A stretch of DNA of 44,572 bases from CAYZPW01 sp964480475 (GCA_964480475.1 CAYZPW010000014.1:1-44572), one strand, 5' to 3'. Positions 33,438 through 42,235 are shown, counted from the first letter of the stretch. Numbers and translations are program-made. The notes: generated by a model not told the origin, from the letters alone.

Positions 33438-33636
33438 CCCTGAAAGGGGACAACGTCGGTAGCCGTAGGCGCCAGCCTACGGAAACGAAAACCCCACCCA
33501 CAACATCGGCCCTGAAGGGGCCGAACAACGTCTGCCCCGGTCTTTGTGCAACCCTTTCAGGGTTGGGAGGTGTTTCTTGCCGTTCCTGATCCGTAGGTTA
33601 AAACCTACGGCTACCCACGTTCCGCCCCTTCAGGGC
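33438..33636. repeat. Array of short palindromes (REP-like)
   Basis: Six small palindromes lie within 200 bases: CCCTGAAAGGGG (33438), CCGTAGGC/GCCTACGG (33463-33482), CGGCCCTGAAGGGGCCG (33507-33523), AACCCTTTCAGGGTT (33550-33564), CCGTAGGTT/AACCTACGG (33591-33610) and GCCCCTTCAGGGC (33624-33636). Two sequence types alternate: a CCCTGAAGGG core and a CCGTAGG core. They look like a REP or MITE-type mobile repeat cluster. The right end cuts hicA. Confidence 0.75.
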
Positions 33637-33688
33637 GTGCAAGGCAGCCCTGCCGGCGCAGGTGTCTGAGCAGAGCGCCTCGCTTCAT
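33611..33688 (-). pseudogene. hicA: hicA truncated by the palindrome array
   Basis: The ATG at 33688 overlaps the hicB stop as ATGA. It reads MKRGALLRHLRRQGC, the canonical HicA start (MK-x-R-x-L-x-x-L-x-x-x-G-C), and then leaves the family after about 16 residues within the palindrome array to a stop at 33611. The remaining two-thirds, with the catalytic His (the GGRHS-like loop), are absent. I could not find the missing part beyond the array, so the toxin is dead. A short overprint from the repeat is the other explanation, but position, overlap and start motif together argue for hicA. Confidence 0.6.
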
Positions 33689-33906
33689 CCGGAGTGAACT
33701 AAGAGCTCTTCCCGAATCACATTGCGACCCTCAGCCTCCCGACGCGCCAATTCCCGATTGGCCTCAATAACGAGCTGCACTGCCTCCTTGAGATTCTCTC
33801 GGGCCTCATCGAGCGTTCGCCCCTGTGTATTCGCTCCGGGCAGTTCCTCAACGTATCCAATCCACCACTCGCCTTCTTGCTCGAAGACCGCCGTGAAATG
33901 CTCCAT
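33685..33906 (-). CDS. hicB: HicB-family antitoxin, orphaned
   Basis: 73 residues. MEHFTAVFEQEGEWWIGYVE, then ELPGANTQGRTLDEARENLK (22-41) and VQLVIEANRELARREAEGR, is the HicB partial RNase H-like fold without a DNA-binding tail: the E-x-P-G-x-x-x-Q-G-x-T-x-x-E-A-x-x-N pattern is diagnostic. HicB normally blocks the HicA mRNA interferase encoded next to it. Here HicA is truncated, so this is an orphan antitoxin that may be on its way to loss or act on another HicA. GGGAG precedes the ATG. Confidence 0.85.
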   Translation of the reverse strand: MEHFTAVFEQEGEWWIGYVEELPGANTQGRTLDEARENLKEAVQLVIEANRELARREAEGRNVIREELLVHSG

Positions 33907-34023
33907 GTCCGCATCTCCCAGTCAGATTCCTCAAGCAATCACCTCAACCGAAGCCGACCTCAAAGATATGTCAGCAGGACCGAACATGCAAAGATCTCAA
34001 GGGAGGCCAAGACGCGCCCCCGT

Positions 34024-34053
34024 TTGACAAAGGCGGGCGGATTCACTTAGGCT
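34024..34053 (+). promoter_or_regulatory. Possible promoter of the NAD(P)HX repair/rex operon
   Basis: TTGACA (34024-34029), 18 bases, TAGGCT (34048-34053, three of six). It lies 34 bases upstream of the start codon. The -10 is weak. A Rex site (TTGTGAAnnnnnnTTCACAA type) was looked for and not clearly seen. Confidence 0.3.
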
Positions 34054-34087
34054 TTGGGCGTATCGAATAAGCGGTGAAAGGAGAGGC

Positions 34088-35647
34088 ATGGAAGTCGTAA
34101 CAGCGGCCGAGATGAGGGCCATCGATCGGGAGGCTATTGAGGTTCTGGGCATCCCTGGGCCAGTTCTGATGGAGAACGCTGGCAGGAGCGTCGTTGAGCA
34201 CCTGAAGCGGCGGTTCGACGACCTCGAGACGAGGCAGGTAGTCATCCTTTGCGGCAAGGGCAACAATGGAGGCGACGGCTTCGTCGTCAGCCGCTGGCTC
34301 AATGGGATGGGCGTGCCGACCAAGACCATTCTCCTGGGCAGCAAAGACGAGGTCAAAGGCGACGCGAAGCTGAACCTCGAGATACTCTCCGGGCTCGGCA
34401 TCCCAGTTGACACAGCGCCGGACCAGGCGGTCTTCCGTCGATTCGCGGACGTTCTTTTCTCGTGCGACATCATCGTGGATGCGATGCTCGGCACTGGGCT
34501 TACACAAGGCGCGTCGGGCATAATCGCGGAAGTAATCGAGATGGTGAACAGTGTGCCCGCTTACGTCGTCTCAGTCGATACCCCATCGGGGCTTTCGTCC
34601 GACACGCCGGAGATACTCGGGAATGTGGTCAGGGCGGCGGCCACCATAACATTCGGCCTGCCCAAGGTCGGTCAGCTGCTCTATCCTGGGGCGGAGTTCG
34701 TCGGCGAGCTCGTCGTGGCCGACATCGGTATCCCGCCTGAGATCGTCGCTAGGAGCGATGTGAAGACGTTTCGCATGGACCCCGACGAGCTCGACTTGCG
34801 GATATTCCTGCGCAGTCCGGACGCACACAAGGGGACCTTCGGCCACGTTTTGATCGTCGGAGGCTCGACTGGCAAGACGGGTGCGGTCGCGCTTGCATCG
34901 GCGGCCGCGATGAGGGCTGGGGCGGGCCTTTGCACAGCCGCGATCCCCGCCTCGCTCAACGAGATCATGGAGGTCAAGATAACCGAGGCGATGACGGTTC
35001 CGCTTCCGGAGGACCACCCAGGCGCGATTTCTGACGCGGCCGTTGATTTGGTGTTGCGGGCAATTGAGGAGTTGAGGATTAGCGCCGTCGCAGTAGGCCC
35101 GGGGCTTGGCACAGCGCCGGAGACCGTTGAGTTCGTCCGCGAGCTTCTGCCGAGGATTGGCGATGTCCCAATTGTGCTCGACGCCGATGGCATCAACGCT
35201 CTGGCAGGAAGCGCCTCTTTGTTGGACAAACTCGAATCCCCGATCATTCTGACGCCTCATCCGAAGGAGTTCTCACGCGTCAGCGGGGTGGCCATGCCGG
35301 AAATCTCCAAGGACCGGCTTGGGACGGCCCGGAAGTTCGCAGAATCGACCGGCGCCTTTGTCGTGCTCAAGGGCGCAAGGACCATCGTAACCGCGCCGGA
35401 CGGGACTGCGTTCATCAACATGACCGGAAATCCTGGAATGGCGAGCGGGGGGACTGGAGACGTGCTCACTGGCCTCATCGCGGCATTCGCGGCGCAGGGC
35501 GCTGCCCCACTTGAGGCGGCGAAACTCGGCGTGTATTTGCACGGTTTGGCGGGCGACATCGCAGCCAGAACCGTGGGCGAGGCGAGCCTGGTGGCGTCCG
35601 ATCTTCTCGACTTCCTGCCTGAGGCAATCGCAGAAACCGTGACCTAG
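34088..35647 (+). CDS. nnr: Bifunctional NAD(P)HX epimerase/dehydratase
   Basis: 519 residues. It repairs hydrated NADH and NADPH: the epimerase domain interconverts R and S forms and the dehydratase (ADP- or ATP-dependent) restores the coenzyme. N-terminal YjeF_N domain: MENAGRSVVEHL (about 28-39), GKGNNGGDGFVVSRWL (about 55-70), DTPSGLSSDTPE. C-terminal YjeF_C domain: DAHKGTFGHVLIVGGSTGKT (about 250), DADGINALAG, LTPHPKEFSR and NPGMASGGTGDVLTGLIAAF with the catalytic Asp. GGAG is five bases before the ATG. It is four bases from the rex start, so both are cotranscribed. Confidence 0.95.
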   Translation: MEVVTAAEMRAIDREAIEVLGIPGPVLMENAGRSVVEHLKRRFDDLETRQVVILCGKGNNGGDGFVVSRWLNGMGVPTKTILLGSKDEVKGDAKLNLEILSGLGIPVDTAPDQAVFRRFADVLFSCDIIVDAMLGTGLTQGASGIIAEVIEMVNSVPAYVVSVDTPSGLSSDTPEILGNVVRAAATITFGLPKVGQLLYPGAEFVGELVVADIGIPPEIVARSDVKTFRMDPDELDLRIFLRSPDAHKGTFGHVLIVGGSTGKTGAVALASAAAMRAGAGLCTAAIPASLNEIMEVKITEAMTVPLPEDHPGAISDAAVDLVLRAIEELRISAVAVGPGLGTAPETVEFVRELLPRIGDVPIVLDADGINALAGSASLLDKLESPIILTPHPKEFSRVSGVAMPEISKDRLGTARKFAESTGAFVVLKGARTIVTAPDGTAFINMTGNPGMASGGTGDVLTGLIAAFAAQGAAPLEAAKLGVYLHGLAGDIAARTVGEASLVASDLLDFLPEAIAETVT

Positions 35648-35651
35648 CAAG

Positions 35652-36371
35652 GTGAAACCAATCAAGGGTCGTGGCCCGAATCCGCCTGAAACGGGCAGCT
35701 CAGAGGCTTCAAGAATCTCATCACTGACGCTTTTCAGGGCGTCCCTATACCTGAGATGCCTCGGCGAGTTGGAGAACCAGGGTAAGGAAACAGTCTCCTC
35801 AAAGGAGCTCGCGGACAAGTTCTCGATTAGCTCCGCCCTCGTTCGTAAGGACCTCGGCCTGTTCGGCGAATTTGGGAAGGCCGGCATCGGATACGGCGTC
35901 AAGAGCCTGAAGGACGCTCTCCTGAACGAGCTTGGGCTAAAAAGGGTCTGGAAGGTTGCGATAATAGGCGCGGGCAGGCTCGGTCTCGCGCTGGCGAGGC
36001 ACAAAAGGCTTGCACAGAGCAGCTTCAAGATAGCGGCTATCTTCGACAAATACCCCGAAAAGACGATTGCCGGGAGGGATTCGGGCCTTGAGGTCCTTCG
36101 CGTAGGTGATCTTCCCAGAGTCGCAAGGGAAAGGGGTATTGAACTCGGCATCATCGCGGTCCCGGGCGCAAGCGCGCAGGAGGCCGCGGACGCGATTGTA
36201 CAGGCCGGCCTGAAGGCAATTCTGAACTTCGCGCCGACACATATCAACGTTCCTAAAGGCATCTTCGTTCATAACGTCGATTTTACCATTTACCTCGAAA
36301 ACCTCGCATACTACGTCAATGAGGCGTATCATCAAGATGGCAATTCCGACCGTCGAGGTGGGCGAGATTGA
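35652..36371 (+). CDS. rex: Redox-sensing transcriptional repressor Rex
   Basis: 239 residues. Residues 20-85 are the winged-helix DNA-binding domain (SLTLFRASLYLRCLGEL; SSKELADKFSISSALVRKDL; FGEFGKAGIGYGV), and residues 95-215 the NADH-binding Rossmann domain (VAIIGAGRLGLALA, GxGxxG; then IAAIFDKYPEKTIAG; IAVPGASAQEAADAIV; LNFAPTHINVPKGIFVHNVD). Rex represses fermentation and respiration genes when NADH/NAD+ is low and releases DNA when NADH rises. GTG start, four bases after the NAD(P)HX repair gene, and TTGA overlap with the next gene. Placing an NADH sensor in one transcript with an NADH repair enzyme is a sensible link. Confidence 0.93.
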   Translation: MKPIKGRGPNPPETGSSEASRISSLTLFRASLYLRCLGELENQGKETVSSKELADKFSISSALVRKDLGLFGEFGKAGIGYGVKSLKDALLNELGLKRVWKVAIIGAGRLGLALARHKRLAQSSFKIAAIFDKYPEKTIAGRDSGLEVLRVGDLPRVARERGIELGIIAVPGASAQEAADAIVQAGLKAILNFAPTHINVPKGIFVHNVDFTIYLENLAYYVNEAYHQDGNSDRRGGRD

Positions 36372-38482
36372 CGTGCGCCAGAGAGGCCAGACTGCCAGCT
36401 CGCAAGCAGCCTGAGACCCGAGGGAAACCGGCCCGCAACCTCTATGCGCTCGCTGCGCAGAATCTCCTGCTCCTGCTGCTTGCTGCCGTGCCGCTTGCTT
36501 TCACGCCGCTGACGCAGGACAGATACAGCCAGATCAAATGGGCCATCCTTCAGCTTCTGATTCCGTTTCTGCTGGTGAGTGTGTTGCTTGCGTTATGGCC
36601 CAGGCCAAGGGACCTTCTAAAGGGGCCTATGATAGTGCCTGCCCTTCTTTTCGTGGCCTGTGCATTCTTGTCGGTTTTCTTTGCAGAAAACAAGCCCTGG
36701 GCTGCAAGAACCGCGACCAACCTGTTGTATATGATGGCTCTGATGATCGCGTGCAAGGGGCTCCTGCTCCGGGGCCTTAGCGTCCGAAAGGTCCTCGTGA
36801 CTGTTACCATCGTCAGCACCCTGGTCGCCTTCCTGGGGATCGTTCAATACTATGGGCTGTTCGGGCAAAGGCAGATCGCGGATTCCTACGGCGAGCTCCA
36901 CACGCCATCGACAATTGGGCACAACAACTTCGCGGCGGCGTATATTATAATGGCGGTCCCGGCGGCAGTTGCCCTATTGGTCTCCGCAGGCACGGCTTGG
37001 ATTGCGGCTGGGTCCGGGCTTTGCCTCGTCATACAGCTCTACTACCTATTGATAACGGCGAGCAGGGGCGGCTGGGCGGGCTGCCTCGTCAGCATGGCTT
37101 TTTGGGCGGCTTGGGCCTGTCTTCTCCCGGCCTTCAGGCGCTCCGCAGCGGGCGCCCCAAGATGGCGGCACAAGGCCATCGTCGTCATCCTGCCGTTGGT
37201 GTGCGCCGTAGGCGCTTTGATAATCGTCAGCCCATCCACCAGGCTGCTCGTGACCGACAAGGCTGCCTCGTTCATCGACCTAACCGACAAGCCAGTAGAG
37301 TTCAGGCTCCTGACGTGGAAATCGACTTTGTCAATGATAGCTGAACATCCAGTCGGCGTCGGGCTGGCCAATTATGAGATGCTCTACCCCCAGTATCGTT
37401 CCGTTCGGGAGCATCGAATCACGGGGCGCTTCAAGAAGGTCCAGCGCACGCACAACGAGTATCTCCAGACCGTGGCGGAGCTCGGACCCCAAGGGCTCAT
37501 AGCCTTCCTCTTTCTTGTCGTATCATTCTTCAGGGCAGGCTTGCACGCAGCCAGAACCGCGGAGATGCGAGGGGACCGACTGGCTTTGCAGGCAATCGTC
37601 GTAGGGCAACTGGCGATGCTCGTCCATTCGTTTTTCAGCTTCCCGCTCCAGCTGCCCGTTACCTTGATGATGTTCTGGGTGTTCTGCGGCGTCGTTTCCG
37701 CGTCGCCGAAGGCCGTGCAAGAAGCCCAAAGGCGGCCACCTGCTGAGAATAGGGTCCCCAGCAGGACCGCCTTGGCACTCGTGGTAGGCGCTGTCGTGGT
37801 CACAATCCTCCAACTCTCATCATCGGAGCTTTTCTCCGAATATCACCAATCCCAAGGGCTATCGCTCAAGGAGAAGGCGAAATACAAGCTGGCGGCGGCT
37901 CAATTCCAGAGGGCATCGGAGTTCTGCGGGTCCAGCTTTCTCAACCATTATCTCGCCTCGGTCTGCCTCCGCAACACGGGCAAGATCGACGAGGCGATTG
38001 ATCAGAGCGTGAAGAGCCTCGAATGCAACCCAAACGACCGGCATTCGATCTTCAATCTGGGCGCGCTTTACTCATATAAGGGATGGATTGACGAGGCGAT
38101 CGAGCTTTGGAAGCGAGTTCTTTCCATCGATCCCGACTACGCGCAGGCCTACTTCAACATGGGCGCCGTGTATGCCCACCGGGGCGAGGACGGGCTGGCC
38201 TTGAGCGCCTACGAGAATGCTCTCCGCATAGACCCCAGTTTGAGGCAGGCGTGCCATAACATGGTCGTCATTCTCGAGAAGCTCGGGAAGCTCGCCGAGG
38301 CGAGGGATGCCCTGGTGCGCTGCGTGGAGAACGTCCAAGACCTTCAGCTGCACCTCGACCTTGCCCGCGTCTATGCCAGGCTCGGCGAGATCGGCAACTC
38401 GCAGCGAACGCTGATTGAGGCGAAGGAGCTCTTCGGCAAGGATGACCGCATCGACGAGCTGTTCCGCAAGCTGCCGCGATGA
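36368..38482 (+). CDS. O-antigen ligase family protein with C-terminal TPR repeats
   Basis: 704 residues. TTG start overlapping the rex stop. About 11 membrane helices lie in residues 25-490. The ligase/polymerase signature is present: TIGHNNFAAAYIIMAVPAAV (periplasmic loop after the 6th or so helix), TASRGGWAG and GVGLANYEMLYPQYRS then RTHNEYLQTVAELG, as in Wzy/WaaL/exosortase-associated families. The last 200 residues hold about five TPR units (for example SIFNLGALYSYKGWIDEAIELWKRVLSIDP style). It would join or polymerise lipid-linked glycans at the outer face of the inner membrane, using the TPR for partner binding. The next gene overlaps its stop as ATGA. Confidence 0.8.
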   Translation: MTCAREARLPARKQPETRGKPARNLYALAAQNLLLLLLAAVPLAFTPLTQDRYSQIKWAILQLLIPFLLVSVLLALWPRPRDLLKGPMIVPALLFVACAFLSVFFAENKPWAARTATNLLYMMALMIACKGLLLRGLSVRKVLVTVTIVSTLVAFLGIVQYYGLFGQRQIADSYGELHTPSTIGHNNFAAAYIIMAVPAAVALLVSAGTAWIAAGSGLCLVIQLYYLLITASRGGWAGCLVSMAFWAAWACLLPAFRRSAAGAPRWRHKAIVVILPLVCAVGALIIVSPSTRLLVTDKAASFIDLTDKPVEFRLLTWKSTLSMIAEHPVGVGLANYEMLYPQYRSVREHRITGRFKKVQRTHNEYLQTVAELGPQGLIAFLFLVVSFFRAGLHAARTAEMRGDRLALQAIVVGQLAMLVHSFFSFPLQLPVTLMMFWVFCGVVSASPKAVQEAQRRPPAENRVPSRTALALVVGAVVVTILQLSSSELFSEYHQSQGLSLKEKAKYKLAAAQFQRASEFCGSSFLNHYLASVCLRNTGKIDEAIDQSVKSLECNPNDRHSIFNLGALYSYKGWIDEAIELWKRVLSIDPDYAQAYFNMGAVYAHRGEDGLALSAYENALRIDPSLRQACHNMVVILEKLGKLAEARDALVRCVENVQDLQLHLDLARVYARLGEIGNSQRTLIEAKELFGKDDRIDELFRKLPR

Positions 38483-39075
38483 GCTTCGGCGCACGTCTGG
38501 CTGCTGTTGCGCCCTGGATTCTATTGGCTGTTATCGTCCTGGGCCTGGCGGCGTTTCAGCTTTTTGATATTGTGCCCTGGGCCCGCCCAGAATTGCTGGC
38601 CTCGCCCGAGAATGCGCATCACTCGGCCGACAACTCTACTTGCTCCCTCAGGGAGTTCCTCAATAGCAATCCTGCGGGGAGCATTGTTGTGCTTGCGGTC
38701 AACGGGAGGCCCTCAACGCGGACGTGGCACGAGCTCTACGGTGGCATGGTCCGCGTCGGCGCGCAGCGTGAGATAATCCCTGTTCGAGGCGCCTCGTTCA
38801 TCCTCGTCGGCGCGATGGACGCTCGGCTGGGTTCTGCGGTCTCGAGGATGGGCGTCCAGGAGGTCGAAATCGAGCTTGAGAAGGGCCAGGAGGCCGGCTC
38901 TACTGGTATCATGGCGCCGTGTGGGATCGTGGCCAGAAGCATCGGCGACGCAGAGGGCATCGGCAGGGCCATCATATCGGTCGGCGGCGTTTGGTGTTCG
39001 CTGAACAAGCGCGGCGTGAACGTTGCCGTGATTGACGAGAGCGGGCATTGCGTCAGCCGTGCGCATTTCAGGTGA
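38479..39075 (+). CDS. Membrane-anchored protein with FAM3/ILEI-like segments in swapped order
   Basis: 198 residues. One N-terminal helix (10-28) anchors it. Residues 58-132 contain the second half of an ILEI/FAM3-type domain (FLNSNPAGSIVVLAVNG, then RGASFILVGAMDARLGSAV), and residues 160-198 contain a segment resembling its first half (GIGRAIISVGGVWCSLNKRG, then VNVAVIDESGHCV). ILEI domains usually run in the opposite order (RGiNVVViD before the iP-x-G-x-IVLVAV strand). This suggests a circular permutation or the junction of two tandem copies. The match is from memory of the motif. ILEI domains are seen in bacterial glycan-related membrane proteins; here the protein follows the ligase gene by a 4-base ATGA overlap. 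Confidence 0.45.
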   Translation: MSFGARLAAVAPWILLAVIVLGLAAFQLFDIVPWARPELLASPENAHHSADNSTCSLREFLNSNPAGSIVVLAVNGRPSTRTWHELYGGMVRVGAQREIIPVRGASFILVGAMDARLGSAVSRMGVQEVEIELEKGQEAGSTGIMAPCGIVARSIGDAEGIGRAIISVGGVWCSLNKRGVNVAVIDESGHCVSRAHFR

Positions 39076-39081
39076 TGTGAT

Positions 39082-40074
39082 ATGTCGGACATATTTGGGG
39101 CGATAGACATCGGGACGGGTTCTGTGTTGTGCCTCGCGGTGGAAGAGTCGGCGGATGGCCTGGGCCGGGAGATCATCAACGAGAGCGTCATAACTGCTCT
39201 TGGGGCGGGCACGGCGAGCGAGCCATCAGTACGGCAAACGAGCATCGAGCGCACCCTCGCGCCGGTCATCGACTACGTTCAGAAGCTGCGACAGGCCGGC
39301 GCGACCAGCATTTCAATCGTCGGCACGAGCGCGCTTCGCGAGGCGCCGAACCGGGACGAGTTCATTGAGAGGGTTGAGCGGGAGACGGGCCTCAACGTTG
39401 AGGTGATAAGCGGCGAGGAGGAGGCGCGGCTGACGTTTTGGGGCGCGACGCACGACCTTTCGACCCACGGGGGGCCAACTGTCGTGATGGACGTGGGCGG
39501 CGGCAGCACGGAGCTCGTTTTTGGCCGTCCGGGTGGGGCAAGGACTGGCGGGGCGACTCCACCCGACCTCGGTGCCAGTCTCGCCATCGGCTCACTTACC
39601 CTCACGGATAGATTCGTTACGCGATATCCAATAAGCCCCGTTGAGATGAAGCGATTAAGAGCCAGCATCCACGACGCTCTGGCCGTTGAAAGCGTTGAAG
39701 AGCTCGTTGCAGGCGTGAAGAGCGAGTCGGCCAGCCCGCTCTTGGTTGCCGTCGGGGGCTCGGCGACGACGCTGGTTGCGATGGAGCACGAGATTGCGCC
39801 CTACGTGCCCGCAAGGGTTCACAAGACGCGAATCTCGCGGGAGGTCATACTCAAGCATATCGAGAGGCTCGGGAAGATGTCGCTTTATGAACGTTATGCG
39901 ATTCTAGGCCTGCCAAGCGGTCGGGCGCCCGTGATTGACGCCGGGCTATCGATACTGCACGAACTCTTGGGGCTCTTTGGCGCGGATGCCATGACGGTCT
40001 CCGACAAGGGCCTCAGATATGGCGTCATCGTCCGTGACAGCCGGCGCCAGCTCGATAGCGGTGAGTCATCTTGA
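39082..40074 (+). CDS. Ppx/GppA-family phosphatase
   Basis: 330 residues, an acetate/sugar-kinase-like fold that hydrolyses polyphosphate or (p)ppGpp. GAIDIGTGSVLCLAV (phosphate 1) and VVMDVGGGSTELVFG (phosphate 2) are present, with the catalytic Glu region VISGEEEARLTFWG between them. It ends near 330, without the C-terminal HD domain found in longer Ppx proteins, so it is the compact form. A good ribosome binding site (AGGTGATGTGAT) precedes the ATG six bases after the previous gene. It converges on the ABC exporter gene at 40086, with 11 bases between. Confidence 0.9.
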   Translation: MSDIFGAIDIGTGSVLCLAVEESADGLGREIINESVITALGAGTASEPSVRQTSIERTLAPVIDYVQKLRQAGATSISIVGTSALREAPNRDEFIERVERETGLNVEVISGEEEARLTFWGATHDLSTHGGPTVVMDVGGGSTELVFGRPGGARTGGATPPDLGASLAIGSLTLTDRFVTRYPISPVEMKRLRASIHDALAVESVEELVAGVKSESASPLLVAVGGSATTLVAMEHEIAPYVPARVHKTRISREVILKHIERLGKMSLYERYAILGLPSGRAPVIDAGLSILHELLGLFGADAMTVSDKGLRYGVIVRDSRRQLDSGESS

Positions 40075-40085
40075 GCGGCTCGCGC

Positions 40086-42191
40086 TCAGACGTATTGCAG
40101 CCGATACAGGTCGTAGTAGATGCCGCGCCTCGTCAGGAGTTCTCGATGGGTGCCTTCCTCGCGGAGGCGACCCTTGTGCAGGACGATGATGCGGTCGGCG
40201 TGCTCTATTGTGCTGAGGCGGTGGGCGACGATGAGGCAGGTTCGGCCCTTTGTCAGGTTGATGAGGGCCTCCTGAATGAGTGACTCTGTCTCCGGGTCGA
40301 TGTTAGAGGTCGCCTCGTCCAGAACCAGTATCTTTGGGTCAAACGCCAGCACACGGGCGAACGCCAGCAGCTGCTTCTCGCCGGCCGACAATGTCGCGCC
40401 TCGTTCAACGACAGGCTCATCAAGACCTTTCGGGAGGCGGGAGATGAGGCGGTTTGCGCGAGCAATCTGGACGCTTTCTTCGACTGTCGCGTCGTCGATC
40501 GCCGTCTCGTTGAGCCTGATGTTGCTTCCCACAGTGGTAGAGAAGAGGAAGACGTCCTGCTGAACCACGCCGATCATCTTCCTGAGGTTTTCGAGCGAGA
40601 GTCGGGCGATGTCGGCGCCGTCGATGAGTATCTTTCCCTTTTCGAGGGGATAGAGGCGCGACAGCAGGCTTGTCATCGTCGTCTTCCCGGCGCCGGTCGC
40701 GCCGACTATCGCAACCGTTTCGCCTGGCCTCACCTCGAACGAGACGTCCTTCAGGACCCAGTTATCGTCGCCGTAGGCGAACCACACGTCCTTGAACTCA
40801 ACGCTCGTGTCCTTTGGCGCGGATACTTCGGGCAGCGCGGCGATTCTCGGCTCCACATCCTTGTCCAGCAGCTGGAAGATCCGCTCGGAGGACGCCATCG
40901 CGGCCTGGATGATGTTGAACTTCTCCGTCAAGTCGTGTATCGGCCTGAAGAACATCCTCATGTAGGCGATAAACGCGACGAATATGCCTAGCGTGACCTC
41001 GTTTTGGACTACTCGGCCCCCGCCATACCAGATGACGAGCGCGACTGCCGTGTTGTTCAGAATCCAGACAGTGGGTCTGAAGACGGCCATTATCATTATC
41101 TGCTTCTTTCGCCATGAGAACACTTCGTGATTGACGTCCTGGAACTTCTTGTCGATCCGCCCCTCCTGGCAGAACGCCTGTATCACGCTTATGCCGGAGA
41201 TGAACTCCGCGAACGACGCGTTCATCTTGGCGATCTTGACCCTTATCTTGCGGTATGCGCTTCGCGCTTTTCTTCGGAACACGATCGAGACGTATATGAC
41301 CAGTGGCAGGATGATGAACGCGACGAGGGCGAACTTCACGCTCATGTAAAGCATGACGCCGGCTATCGCCAGCAACATCAGCACGTCCTTAATGATTGTA
41401 ATGAGAATAGCGCCGAACATCTCCTGGAGCGTGGAGAAGTCGTTGGTTGTTCGGGTGACAAGTCGTCCGACTGGGGACTTGTCAAAGAACGACAGAGGAA
41501 GTCTCTGGATGTGGTCGAATAGCGAGAGTCTCAGGTCGAATAGCGCACGCTGGCTTGTGTATTGCATCAAATAGACGTGAGCGTAGGAGATGATGAAGTT
41601 CAGGACGAGTATCGACAGGAAGATGACGCCCAGGCTCTTGAGGCCGCTGAGGTCTTTCCCACGCAGCGAGAGCAGCTCCCCGAGTGGCAGCCTGCTGAGC
41701 TTTTCGACCTCAACGTAGAAGCCGCCATCGAATTCTGCGAATGCACTCTCGCGACAGATATCTGTAATCCGTCGCCAGTTGCTGGGCGGATACTTGGCCC
41801 GGAGTATCACATATATGCGCTTGTCGCTGATGAGTTTGCTGTCTCTCAGAAGCTTTAGGTCGGCCGACAGCAGGTTCTTGGTCTGCGTTGTGTCGATGAG
41901 GAACTCGGTCTTCGACACGGGCACGAGCCAGCTCTTGTATTGGCGCAAGAAGCGCTCTCGAAGCGACTCGTGCTCCAGCGATATTATCTTGCTCGCGATA
42001 GCGATGTGCCGATCGATGGCCAGCCTCGTCAGATACGGCAGCGAGACGTCGAATCCCGCGCTTATGACGACGAGAAGCGTACACAGCACGACGATCGGCC
42101 AATAAGGCTTGGCATACGTGAGCAGGCGCTTCATCAGGCGCCAATCGTAAGGCCGGTCTAGAGCATCCTCGGGGTAGTAATCCTCAGCCAT
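40086..42191 (-). CDS. Half-ABC exporter (TM288/MsbA-like, catalytic partner) with extracytoplasmic insert
   Basis: 701 residues, longer than the usual 580-600. TM1 is near residues 33-52. A soluble insert of about 110 residues (66-180, for example FLIDTTQTKNLLSADLKLLR) separates it from TM2. Then four more helices and the nucleotide-binding domain follow: Walker A GATGAGKTT, Q-loop VVQQDVFLFS, signature LSAGEKQLLAFARV, Walker B VLDEATSNIDP with the catalytic Glu. It forms a heterodimer with the neighbour at 42341, in which this subunit provides the intact Walker B Glu. The export substrate (drug or lipid) is unknown. Similar large inserts are seen in some YheH-type and TM288-like proteins. 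AGGA lies six bases before the ATG. Confidence 0.85.
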   Translation of the reverse strand: MAEDYYPEDALDRPYDWRLMKRLLTYAKPYWPIVVLCTLLVVISAGFDVSLPYLTRLAIDRHIAIASKIISLEHESLRERFLRQYKSWLVPVSKTEFLIDTTQTKNLLSADLKLLRDSKLISDKRIYVILRAKYPPSNWRRITDICRESAFAEFDGGFYVEVEKLSRLPLGELLSLRGKDLSGLKSLGVIFLSILVLNFIISYAHVYLMQYTSQRALFDLRLSLFDHIQRLPLSFFDKSPVGRLVTRTTNDFSTLQEMFGAILITIIKDVLMLLAIAGVMLYMSVKFALVAFIILPLVIYVSIVFRRKARSAYRKIRVKIAKMNASFAEFISGISVIQAFCQEGRIDKKFQDVNHEVFSWRKKQIMIMAVFRPTVWILNNTAVALVIWYGGGRVVQNEVTLGIFVAFIAYMRMFFRPIHDLTEKFNIIQAAMASSERIFQLLDKDVEPRIAALPEVSAPKDTSVEFKDVWFAYGDDNWVLKDVSFEVRPGETVAIVGATGAGKTTMTSLLSRLYPLEKGKILIDGADIARLSLENLRKMIGVVQQDVFLFSTTVGSNIRLNETAIDDATVEESVQIARANRLISRLPKGLDEPVVERGATLSAGEKQLLAFARVLAFDPKILVLDEATSNIDPETESLIQEALINLTKGRTCLIVAHRLSTIEHADRIIVLHKGRLREEGTHRELLTRRGIYYDLYRLQYV

Positions 42192-42211
42192 TCGCTATCC
42201 TACGAGATGAA

Positions 42212-42235
42212 CCACAGAGACACAGAGACACAGAG
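42212..42235. repeat. CACAGAGA octamer tandem array
   Basis: Three units of CACAGAGA with a leading C, the same octamer as at 3306-3330 and 9876-9906. Another heptamer array lies at 42305-42332 in the same 149-base gap between the two exporter genes. Confidence 0.85.

Noticed and set aside
33037..33528. A 163-codon minus-strand frame near the repeat array
   Set aside because: It spans two palindromes and the antiporter end with no family resemblance; probably a chance frame in GC-rich DNA.
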